Part shown: positions 8,963 to 18,900 of the stretch, in pieces
Position numbering within the stretch: position 1 is the stretch's first letter
Layout: each line of letters begins with the position of its first letter
Assembly (NCBI RefSeq): GCF_046237015.1
Contig: NZ_JBJYIN010000017.1
Span: 42,775 to 106,774, forward strand
Source: JBJYIN01 sp046237015
GTDB lineage: Bacteria; Pseudomonadota; Gammaproteobacteria; Enterobacterales; Enterobacteriaceae
Direction of reading: 5' to 3'
DNA: 64,000 nt
Position numbers and translations under genes: made by a program
Notes under the pieces: model-generated
Told to the model about the DNA's origin: nothing
The model's input: the letters and a program-made list of their open reading frames with translations, nothing else
Database searches by the model: none

Positions 8963-10318
8963 TTAGACGCCCAACCAGACGCGCAGCGACGCCAGCGGTT
9001 TGCGCAGCAGGTAAACGAACAGCACCGTGCGTTTACCGTACAGCTTGGCGGTCCCTTTCAGGCCCACGCGCAGCTGCGGATCATCCTGTGTAAAGCGTGC
9101 CCGCAGCCGATAGGCCATCACATTGTCCGGCGTCGGCGCGGCGCGATAGCCAATCTGCTCCAGCCGTGCTTCCTGTGCCGAATTCGGTGCCACATTGAGG
9201 AACAGGCGCACGTCCGCGCCGTTTTCCAACGCAATCGCATCCGCCGCCGGCAACTGGATCTCCAGTTCAACATCGTGCGGATCGGCGATCATCATGATTC
9301 GTTCTCCCACCGCCACCGAGCGCCCAATCCAGTCGCTGCTATCGTCAAAAATCGCCACACCGTCGCGCGGGGAAGCAAGCTGCATGCGTTCCTGCTGACG
9401 TTGTAGAAAATCCATCTCGCTCTGCGCCTGTTCGCGGCGGCTTTGCAGTACGGCTAGACTGGCCTTGCTATTGGCATCGAACAGCGCCTGCTGCTGTGCC
9501 TGACGATACTGAGCATCGGCAGTAGCAAAAGCCTGCCGCGCTGATTCCAGTCGGTTTTCCAGTTCGCGCACGTCCAGCCGCACCAGCGGCTGATTGGCGC
9601 TAACGGCCTGATTAGGGCGCACCAGTATGTCATCCACCACGCCCGCCACGGGCACACGCACCATCACCGGACGATGCGCGACGATCTCTGCCGGAGCCAG
9701 CACCGACTGGCGAACGGGGATCAATAAGATCAGCACCAGCGCCACGATCCCGGCCAGAATCAAACGACGCTTCTTCGGGCTGGTATTCGTCTGCCGCCGA
9801 CGTTGTTTCTGCAAACTCGCCCACGCGTGAGCATACGCGTCCGCCAGTTTTTCCAGCAGTACGATCTCGGCTGGCAGCCACGCGCTGTCCCGTGCTAACA
9901 CTAGCACCAGCGGGGTATCGCCCTGCGCTAAACGCAGCGGTAGCCAGAGTAAAAATTCCGGCAGATGTTCCTGCCACAAAATCTGGTCATCGGCAGGCAG
10001 CTCGCGGCATTGCAGCGCCTGCGTTTGACGTCCCTCTTCCTGCCACTGACGGCACAGGCGGCTAAATTCGGTACAAAACGGCGCGTTGTGATCGAGCGAG
10101 GCCAGCCCGGAAGCCGCCTGCAAGCGCCGTTTATCACAGTCCCACAGCAGCGCCTGCCGATACTTCACTACATTATGCGTCTCGTTGACGATGAAAAACG
10201 CCAGTTCATCCAGCGTTTCACGCGCCCTAGCACGGCTTTGCAGCTGCAACAATTCGGCCAGCAGTGCCAGCCGGGTATCCTGTTCAGTTTGTGCTGCTGT
10301 CGTGTTCCGTTCGGTCAT
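8963..10318 (-). CDS. GAF-domain / HlyD-family membrane protein
   Basis: A 451-residue protein with a GAF-like cytoplasmic N-terminal domain (about residues 20-165; LAFFIVNETHNVVKYRQALL, LWLPLRLAQGDTPLVLVLAR), one transmembrane helix (RLILAGIVALVLILLIPVRQ) and a periplasmic HlyD portion with both lipoyl half-motifs (VRVPVAGVVDDILVRPNQAV; MQLASPRDGVAIFDD) flanking a coiled coil. The fusion of a ligand-sensing type domain with a membrane-fusion protein is unusual. Its ATG overlaps the stop of the upstream adaptor gene (ATGA) and its stop is 2 bp from the M50-HlyD start, so the three are probably made in fixed ratio. The ligand of the GAF-like domain is unknown. Confidence 0.78.
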   Translation of the reverse strand: MTERNTTAAQTEQDTRLALLAELLQLQSRARARETLDELAFFIVNETHNVVKYRQALLWDCDKRRLQAASGLASLDHNAPFCTEFSRLCRQWQEEGRQTQALQCRELPADDQILWQEHLPEFLLWLPLRLAQGDTPLVLVLARDSAWLPAEIVLLEKLADAYAHAWASLQKQRRRQTNTSPKKRRLILAGIVALVLILLIPVRQSVLAPAEIVAHRPVMVRVPVAGVVDDILVRPNQAVSANQPLVRLDVRELENRLESARQAFATADAQYRQAQQQALFDANSKASLAVLQSRREQAQSEMDFLQRQQERMQLASPRDGVAIFDDSSDWIGRSVAVGERIMMIADPHDVELEIQLPAADAIALENGADVRLFLNVAPNSAQEARLEQIGYRAAPTPDNVMAYRLRARFTQDDPQLRVGLKGTAKLYGKRTVLFVYLLRKPLASLRVWLGV

Positions 10319-11067
10319 GGCGATACGCTACCGGCATCAGGCGGTACAATTTGCGCCACACCGCTCATGCCCGGCAACAATCCGGCGGTGGATTGGGTAA
10401 TCCGACCAAAGACTTTTACTGACTGACTGACCGGATCGATCGCTGAAGAAAGGCGGCTGATTTCCGCCGGATAGCTCAGGCCAGTTTCATCCAGCGTGAC
10501 CTGAAAAGCGCTGCCCTGCTTTAACCACACCAGCCAGCGCGATGGCACGATCATTTCCAGCTCAAACGCGCTGTCATCATAAATCGCCAACAGCTCTTTG
10601 CCTTCCGGCACGGATTCCCAACGCTTCACCTTGGTTTCCGTGACGCGACCAGAGAATGGCGCTTTAATGACACAGCGTTGCAGCATGGCGCGATTGACGC
10701 CGCTTTCGGCCTGCGCCATCGACACCGACGATCGCGCCTGATCGACATCAGACAGGCTGATCGAATTGAGCTTATCCAACCGATCGGCAATCGCCAGCTT
10801 CTTACGTGCGGCATTCTCTGCCGCGTTTGAGTAATTCAGCTTTTCGCGCAGCACGGTGCAGTCAAACGTCACCAGAGTATCGCCCTGCTTGAAGTGTTCA
10901 CCCTCTTTCACCGCAAGATCGGTCACCTTCCCGGCAATTTCGCTGGATAACACGGTATAGCGTTGGGCGCTAAGCTGCACACGAATATCTCCGGTCGCCG
11001 CCTGCCCCATCAAGGGCAGGCTTAACGCACTCACGAGCAACATCGGACGCATGATGCCGACAGTCAT
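10315..11067 (-). CDS. Periplasmic adaptor, HlyD/RND type
   Basis: A 250-residue membrane-fusion-type adaptor with a signal peptide (MTVGIMRPMLLVSALSLPLM, cleaved near GQAATG). The lipoyl halves are visible as SSEIAGKVTDLAVKEGEHFK and CVIKAPFSGRVTETKV, separated by a short coiled-coil hairpin, followed by beta-barrel and membrane-proximal parts. It starts within the stop of the TolC-like gene (TAATG) and overlaps the GAF-HlyD gene. Most likely it bridges the inner-membrane HlyD proteins to the TolC-like channel. It is shorter than typical type I adaptors. Confidence 0.82.
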   Translation of the reverse strand: MTVGIMRPMLLVSALSLPLMGQAATGDIRVQLSAQRYTVLSSEIAGKVTDLAVKEGEHFKQGDTLVTFDCTVLREKLNYSNAAENAARKKLAIADRLDKLNSISLSDVDQARSSVSMAQAESGVNRAMLQRCVIKAPFSGRVTETKVKRWESVPEGKELLAIYDDSAFELEMIVPSRWLVWLKQGSAFQVTLDETGLSYPAEISRLSSAIDPVSQSVKVFGRITQSTAGLLPGMSGVAQIVPPDAGSVSP

Positions 11068-12869
11068 TAACGCGAACCTCCCGCCTGTAGAGATTGCAGG
11101 TTATCCCACATATCCGTATTTACTACGCGATAAGGTTTATCCGCGTTGGCCGATGGTGCGATAGGTTTCACCACAGACGTCGCCGTTTTCAATGCAGATG
11201 GCGTCGCGACCGGTTTAACAGAAGCCGTTGTTGTGGCAGGCGTAGCTGGCGTTGACAGCGACAGGCGAGGTACCGCAACGCCGCCTTTTTCAAGGTTATT
11301 CGTGGTACGTGCAATCGAATTGCTCAACGCCGCCAGACTGACATCGTTCACGTTATCCGGTAGCACATCCAACCCGGCAGCCTGATACACCGCACCCAGC
11401 GCGTTCTGCACATCGGCAAAACTCCGGTCACGCGCACGGGTCGTCAGAATGGTTTCCGTGCTGACACGTACCTGCTCCATTTGCGTTTCAGCACGATGCT
11501 GTACGCTAAGCGTGGTTTGATTAAGGATGCCACGCTGGATCCGCGCCAGTTCCTGATAGCGACCAAACATCCGTGTACTTTGCTGATATTCCTGCCAGGC
11601 GACGTTCACCTGCGTCAGCACCGCCATACGCAGCGCCTGACGACGAACCTCCGCCAGATCTTCATTCGCCTGTCCCGCACGTTTAACCGATGACCACGAC
11701 AGCACATTCAGCAGGTTTCCGCTAACCTGAACGCCCGCGTTCGCCCATTGATGATTCACCAGATAGCTGTTGCTATCACCGTTGACACCAGCAAACAGCG
11801 ACACGCCCGGTAGCAGTCGCAGCAGCGACTTACGGGTTTCCAGTACGCTGTTACGCGCCAGATAAGTCTCTTCACGCACTTCCGGACGCTTCACCATCGA
11901 AAAGTTTTCCAAATCGTCGAGTGAATAAGCCATCTTCGGCGCAATCAGACTGCTTTCGCTCGGTACGACAACATCGTATTTACTGGACGGCGGCAGGTTC
12001 ATCAGCGCGGCCAGACGGGATTTCGCTACGACTAAGTCGCTATCGACGATTTCCAACTGGCGCACCATCTCCAGCATATTCTTCTGGAAGCGCAGCGCCT
12101 CAACCGGCGCTAACAGCCGTTGTTGTTCGGTCTGACGCGCATATTCCAGCGCCTGACGCGCCTGCGCCAGCGCGGTGGTCACTTCCGGCTGCAAACGCTG
12201 CGCCGTGGCCGCTTCCCAATAGGCCGTCCGCACCTGACGGGTAATATCCGCTACCACGCGGCGGCGACGCTCTTCCGCCGCCAGCGATTTGTTCGCCTGC
12301 ACTTTGGCGTTGAAATAGCTGATACCAAAATCCAGCACGTTCCAGCTCATCGTCAGATCGGCGGTACGCATGGTTTGATCCTGACTGGTGGAGGCTTCCA
12401 ACGATTGGCGGCCAGTGGTGACCGACTGGCTGCTAGAACCGGCCACGTTATCACGAGTTTGTAACCCGGCACGGGCGGTCAGTTTAGGTAGCAGCATGTC
12501 CAGATTCTGTACGCCCAACAGGTCATCTTCCATCGCCTGTTCCATCAGAGCGACCCGCTGTTGCAGGTTATATTTCAGCGAACGGGCAATCGCCTCATCC
12601 AGCGTAATGGTGCCACGCACCGGTTCCTGATTAGCGAACATCTGCGTTCTGTCGCTCAGTGCCTGTGCTACCTGCTGTTCCACCGTCACGGGCTCTGGTT
12701 TGACGGCACAGCCTGCCAACCCCAGACAGGCAAGGGTCACCGCAATCCGTAATGCCCGGGAACCGGCGGCGCGTGACGTAATCTCGCGTTGAACGTTCTG
12801 TTTCTGACTGTCGTGTTGCTGGCTATCCCAGAAATTCGCTATGTGCTGATTCACCCGGGTTCTCCCCAT
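11067..12869 (-). CDS. TolC-like outer-membrane efflux lipoprotein
   Basis: Outer-membrane factor of 600 residues with a lipobox (ACLGLAGC, about residues 47-54) after an unusually long N-terminal extension, and two repeated OEP domains (TLDEAIARSLKYNLQQRVAL; the second half around SLLRLLPGVSLFAGVNGDSN) with long alpha-helical coiled coils. The C-terminal ~80 residues are rich in Ala, Thr, Pro and Ser (TPATPATTTASVKPVATPS). A GTG at 12854 with a GGGGAG upstream is an alternative start. It is the first gene of the exporter group, after a 114-bp gap containing a hairpin downstream of the adhesin. Expected role: outer-membrane exit channel. Confidence 0.88.
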   Translation of the reverse strand: MGRTRVNQHIANFWDSQQHDSQKQNVQREITSRAAGSRALRIAVTLACLGLAGCAVKPEPVTVEQQVAQALSDRTQMFANQEPVRGTITLDEAIARSLKYNLQQRVALMEQAMEDDLLGVQNLDMLLPKLTARAGLQTRDNVAGSSSQSVTTGRQSLEASTSQDQTMRTADLTMSWNVLDFGISYFNAKVQANKSLAAEERRRRVVADITRQVRTAYWEAATAQRLQPEVTTALAQARQALEYARQTEQQRLLAPVEALRFQKNMLEMVRQLEIVDSDLVVAKSRLAALMNLPPSSKYDVVVPSESSLIAPKMAYSLDDLENFSMVKRPEVREETYLARNSVLETRKSLLRLLPGVSLFAGVNGDSNSYLVNHQWANAGVQVSGNLLNVLSWSSVKRAGQANEDLAEVRRQALRMAVLTQVNVAWQEYQQSTRMFGRYQELARIQRGILNQTTLSVQHRAETQMEQVRVSTETILTTRARDRSFADVQNALGAVYQAAGLDVLPDNVNDVSLAALSNSIARTTNNLEKGGVAVPRLSLSTPATPATTTASVKPVATPSALKTATSVVKPIAPSANADKPYRVVNTDMWDNLQSLQAGGSR

Positions 12870-12893
12870 CTTCTATTTGTCTGTTCCCTTCAT

Positions 12894-12926
12894 CTTTCAG
12901 ACGGTGGATTAATGACCGCCTGAAAG
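12894..12926 (-). promoter_or_regulatory. Hairpin between adhesin and exporter genes
   Basis: CTTTCAGACGGT / ACCGCCTGAAAG pair over 11 of 12 positions with a 9-nt loop, 57 bp after the adhesin stop. No T-run follows on the minus strand, so it is more likely an mRNA-processing or stability element, or a leaky terminator adjusting the exporter-to-adhesin ratio. Confidence 0.5.
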
Positions 12927-12983
12927 CGCCTGGGTTAGTGGTTAAGTAATAAAATCGCGTCTCGGTATTCGGTCTACACAGCG

Positions 12984-15900
12984 TTACGCACGCAGGTTGC
13001 TCAATTCGCTGAGCGCTGCCAACAGTGCATCCTGTTCAGGCTGATGCTGACGCAGTTGTTCGGTAAAGGCCGTTTTCCCTGCCGATACTGACTGTTCCAC
13101 ATCCCGGTTTTCAGCCGCATGTGAAGGCCATTGCATTGCACCACGGTCGGTGGTCATTTCTGCGCCATCGCCCTGCCCAACTTGCAGCGTAATCGGCACT
13201 ATTCGGCTAGTACCGTCTGCGGTCTGGGCTTTCAGTGCCAGTTGGATCTGGTTAACCTGCAACGCACTGGCATCGGTAACACGCACCACGCCGCTGCGAA
13301 CATCAAACTGTATCCACGCAGGCAGCGGACGTCCGTTCGCCAGTTGTAGCGTCAACGTGGCATTGCTTTCACGCACGCTGAACATGCGTTGCGGCAAACT
13401 AAAGGCCAGTGCGCCAGTGGCATCTGGCTGTAGCGCACCCTGCACACTGCTGAACGCCGACTCCAGCGTCGTTGCCTGACCGCGCACGCTCAGGAACAGA
13501 CTGGAATCTAAAGCAGGTGTTGTCACAACATCACGCAAGGCCGCATTGGCACGAGAAGAGAAATTGACCCGTTCCAGCGTCGGCATCAGTTGTGGCATCA
13601 CAGGGTCGAGCACCCAGGGCGCATCCGACTGACGTACAACACCGGCACCGCGCTGATGAACAGGTTCAGCAACGAAAGTGGTGGCTAGAGGCCGTGTTTC
13701 TGAACGAGACAGATCGGCGACAATCGCGCCTAGCGGTTGTTCGCGCTCTCTGTCATCGGAATCAACAGGCAGGTTCGCACCTTGCGACACCAGAATGACC
13801 GGATCCACAGCGTTGTTATCAGGATTGGATGGTTCCGTTGGTGTACCCGGATCGACCGGCGTCGAAGCGGCGTTAATTGTCAGCGCGACAGACAGTGTCG
13901 TCGCATTGCCCGCGCTATCCGTTGCAGTAATTGTCAGGTTGAACGTTCCCGCCGTTGATGGCGTGCCGCTAAAGGTGCGCGTAGCAGAATCAAAACGCAC
14001 CCCGTCCGGTAGACGCGTCTCATCTACCGTGTACGTCAGCGCGTCATTTTCAGGATCGCTAAACAGGCCAGCGGGCAAGGTATAGGACCAGTTCGTGCCA
14101 GCCTGTGCTGTCGGCGGTGTGAATTGATCGGCATGACCAACGGGCGGTAAGTTCACGTCTCCCGAGAGCGCAACACCCAGCGTTTGCGCCACAGAATCCA
14201 CTTCGCCGTCATTGAACACCAGCGTGAGCGATACTTCGTTCCCCGTCAGTGATTCATCCGTTGCCCAACTGATTTGGCGCGTCAACGATGTTGCATCCGC
14301 ACGAGAGATGGCGGCGGTGAAAGTAACGGTAAGTTTTCCATCCGCCTGCGTGAAAGTCGCAACAGGCTGACCATCTTGACTAATGACCCCATTCGCCAAC
14401 GTGAAACCATTACCTGCGGAGAAACTAAAACGATCGCCTGCTGATGCCGTCTCACCACGTTGTAACGTGATCGACGCTCCCTGATAATTTCCTGCGCCAT
14501 CGTTCAATGCATCCAGTTCAGCATCACTAAGAACGATAGATGGCGTAACGATAACAGCAGGGCCATCAATGCGATAAACCGGCAGGCGGGAAACCTCACC
14601 CAGCGCCGTTATGCCATTGCCTACGGCAATCAGACCACCGTCAACCGGCATCAGGTGAGTAAAACCTGCACCGTCATTGGTCAATACATCAAGTTTGATC
14701 AGTGCTTGATCGTTCAACACATAACGCGTGAGTGAGCCGTCACTTTGCGTAACATAAAGAACTCGCGCATCGGCGGAGATCGCAATATCGCTCACCGTAC
14801 CGCCCGCAGCGACACGGGCTACATGCGTCAAGATCCCCGTTTCCGTATCCAGCGAGAAAGCATCAATCTGTCCTTCGCTGGCAACAAAAATGCTGCGACC
14901 ATCGGCGCTCACCGTTAGTTTTTCAAGACCTGAAAGCGCAACGGTATTCCCTGCGGCATCGACAAAGTCGCGAGCATAGCCTAATGATGTCAGTTTGCCG
15001 CTATCATCACGCTGATAAACAATAATCGTCGAGGTGTCGTTGATTGAGGTAGTAACAAATAGCAGGTTACCGCGACTGAGGATGCTGGTTGGTGCCCACA
15101 AATAAGGTGGGTTGTTCATATCACCGCCCAGCGCTTCGACGTAGGTTAGCGCTCCCGTCGCCGTATCACGGCTGAAATAGGCTAGCTGGCCGCTATAGCT
15201 GTTAATGAGATAGAGGCTTTTCCCATCATCCGACAGGGCAATCCCAATGATGTTATAAAGGTTCCCGCCATCAATATCGTAATCACTTGCTATCGTGGCT
15301 TTATGCGTCAGTTCACCGTTTTCATCCCGACTAAACCAGACAATTGCGTCACCATCGGCGCGCAGCGCATACACGCTGTTACCATCGGCAGAAACCTCTA
15401 ATTGGCTTATCCCTTCGACACCCTCTGTCGCGGCAAAAGTGCGCACATAGGTTAATTTGCCGCTGTCGGCATCCCGCTGGAATAACGCAATCACCCCTTT
15501 ATCATCGCTGACGTATACCGACAAACCGTCTCCCGTGCTGGCAGACGCCGTCACCGTACCCAATCCGGTAATCGCGGTGTAGGCGTTAACCAGACGCAGT
15601 TCATCGGCAGAGAGCACCGGATCGTTTGCCACCACCGGCGTGTCGTTAATCGCGGTAATGGCCACTGACAAGTTCGTAACCTGAGAGTCCAGATAACGAT
15701 CGGACAACGTCACCGTTACCGCGACCTGAGCGGCGGGCGTATGGCTGTCGCTGGAATAGGTAATCTGGCGCAGCGTATTCTGTACGTCTTCCGTGGTCGG
15801 AATCGTTCCCGCATTCGCGTTGAAGCGAATCGTCAACACACCGTCTTGATTGCTAACCTGACCAATCTCGACACCGTCTTTCTGAAGCGAATCACCCGAT

Positions 15901-18900
15901 AACGTCAGACCGTTGTCAGCATTAAAGCCCAGCTTATCGAGCGCAGTTTTTCCATCGCCCAACGTAATTTTCAGCGTCGCACCGTCGTAGTTGCCTTTAC
16001 CACCGTTGAGCTTATCCATCTGCGCATCAGATACCGTCGCGTCCGGTGCCAGCACGACAGGGTCAGCGCGCTCGGTATAATCCTGAGTCGTACCCGGAAT
16101 CGTGATAGTCGGCGCGGTATTGGTTTCTGCCGCTGGTGCCAATGTCAACGTGATGTTCTGATCCAGTGTGGTTTCCGGTGCAGTGCCGTTGTAACTATTT
16201 TCCTTGATTTTCAAGGTGACGTGGCGTTCCCCGCTGGATTCGCTGCCCAGATAGTTGTAGCCAATACTATCGATGATGGCAGCGGTATCACCCGCGTCTT
16301 TTCCGACATAAACAATCACGGTGGCGGTGCCGTCTTTTACCGAAACGGAATATTGCAAACCACTTGCGGTGTGCGGTGAACCATTGGATGGTTCAAGTAC
16401 GATCGTGCTGCCATCAACGCTAATGACTTCGTTAGGGCCTGAGACATCAAACGTCAGCACCACCTGCCAGATAGTTTGCCCGCTCTCAATGGTATTGACA
16501 TGGGTATCTTTAAACAGCTTAACGAACTCACCATTGACGGGGATCTGTGGATTTAATACGGTCGTTGTCAATTCAGAGGGATCGTTCACCCCGTGAAGAT
16601 TAACGACGATATCCATGTTAGCGGTGTTGTTGTCGCCATCATTAATACTGAAGGTGAATGTCGGCGACGATCCTGCGAGTTCTGGATCCCTGCTGGTGTT
16701 GTGATAGGTAATCTGACGCATGACGTTCTGCGCATCGGCTTTGGTCGTTGCAGCCGTAAATGTCACCGTCAACACGCCATCAACAGTCGTAAAGGTGGCG
16801 ATCGCGTCACCATCTTTTATAACCTTGTCACCATTGAGCGTTAAACCGTTATCTGTTTTCAGGCCAAAGGTGTCTTCCGGTAGCCCACCGTCTTGTCGGC
16901 CAACGGTGATGCTGGCACCGTCATAATTACCCATGCCATTATTTAACGCATCGAGTTGCGGATCAGACAGACGACCTGACGGCAGCAGCACCGTAGCATC
17001 ACTTCCTTCGGTGTAAGCTGCACCCGCCGTCCCGACATTCAGCACATGAACCCTATCGCCGCCAAGCAGGTACAGTTGCTTACCGTCAGCACTCAGCTCC
17101 ACGTTTTGCAGGTCTGAGAAGGAAATACCAATCGGGCTATCCCATCCCCCGCTAATGGTGTCTTTCAGCGTCAGGCTGCCATCTGCTGCGCGAGAGAAAA
17201 CGGTAATGTTTTTCCCAATGACGAATAGCGCCGAGCCGTCAGCAGAAACGACCAGATCGGTCGCTAACGCCTCGCCGGAATCGCCACCGTCATCGACGAT
17301 CGGCGTGGTATCCGTCAGCGTGAGCGATCCATCAGCCCCCACCGTTATTGTATTGAGCGTGTACTGAATTCCATCAGCATTAATTGCATACAGGGTTTTG
17401 CCATCAGGCGACAGCGCAAGTGAGTTGATGTAATACGGATCCTCACCTTCAGCTTCAATCTTGGAAACTTGCTCGAGCTTGCCCTCAGCATCAATACTGA
17501 ACGCGGTGACGCCGACAGCACCACCGGAACCCGATACGAACAGATAACGCCCAGTTGGATCCAGCACAAGTCTGCTCGCGCCAACCAGATTATCCGCCTG
17601 GGAAACGGCTGACAGCGTTCCGTCCTCCCCGCGTTTAAATACCAACACGCTGCGCTCATCATTTTCGCTGTCAGGCTGTGCGGCAGTCACGTAAAGATAG
17701 TCGCCCTGCGAAACAAGATGGGAGCGCACGTCCAGTGAATGACCGCCCAGCGCAGCTTGATCAAGGACGCCAGCCTGGGTGAGTTCACCGTCGCTGCCCA
17801 CGCGGAAAATCGTTACCGCATTGCCTTCGCTGCCGACCACATACAGATATTGTCCATCATCGGATAAGATCACATCTGATGCACCTGCCAACCCGGCATG
17901 CTCCACAACCTGGTCGTTTTGCCCCATTTCTTCGTTATAAACGGATCGGTAATTGAAGAAAGTTTGTGACAGGGTGAATTTACCCTCTGCATTGCGTACA
18001 AACACGCTAAGCACCGCAGAGTTGCCCTCGGGTGAACTCACAACATAGAGCGTTTTGCCGTCCGCAGACAGTTGACTGTCTTTTACCCCGCTTAGCACAT
18101 CGGAATAGGTTTCTGGATCATAGCCATCAAGGGCGTAATCACCCTCAAGAGAACTGGATTCACCACCGATGGTTGGCATTTGTGTAGGATCGGAAGCAAT
18201 CGTCAGCGTAATCGTCTGCTCCGCCTGTCCACCTGACTCATCCGTCGCTACGACGGTAATAGAGAAGCTTCCCGCACCGTTGAGAGCGGTCGTACCAGAA
18301 ATCGTGCGCGTTTCAGGATCGAAGGTTAATCCATCAGGGAGGCCGGTGACTTGCCACGTCAATGCGTCATTTTCAGGATCGCGGAATAAATTTTCTGGCA
18401 GCTCTGCGGTGTACGATAGCCCTGCTGTACCAGATGGCGGTGTGTACTCGCTATTATCCACAACCGGCGGTTTATTCTCCACCAGCGTCAACAGCAAGCT
18501 GGTATCCTTAGATCCATCGCTCAAGGTGATGTTCAGTGGAATCGATGCGCCTGCCGTATCACCATCATGGCGGTAAGTCACCTGATGCAGAACCTGATTG
18601 GCAACCGTTTTAGTGACGCTATCAGTAAAGACAATCTTCGCCGTGCCTTCACTCACGCTGAACGTAGCGATTGTCTCGCCCTGATACTGAATATCGTTGC
18701 CGGACAGCATTAGACCGCTTCCGCTCTGGAAAGCAAAATGGTCATTTGCCGATGCTTCGCCATGACGGCTAATCGTGATTGATGCACCCTTATAGTCATT
18801 AGCTGCATCCAGTTCTCGGTCTGACAGCGTGACGTTCGTGGCAAACGGCACTTCCGTTGTCTGGCTATAAGGTGCATGAGCCGCTGCGGTGGACACGCTT

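Noticed and set aside
13678..14085. Plus-strand ORFs inside the adhesin gene (several of 60-135 residues)
   Set aside because: Compositional shadows of a long repetitive gene on the other strand, with no ribosome-binding sites or recognisable domains.
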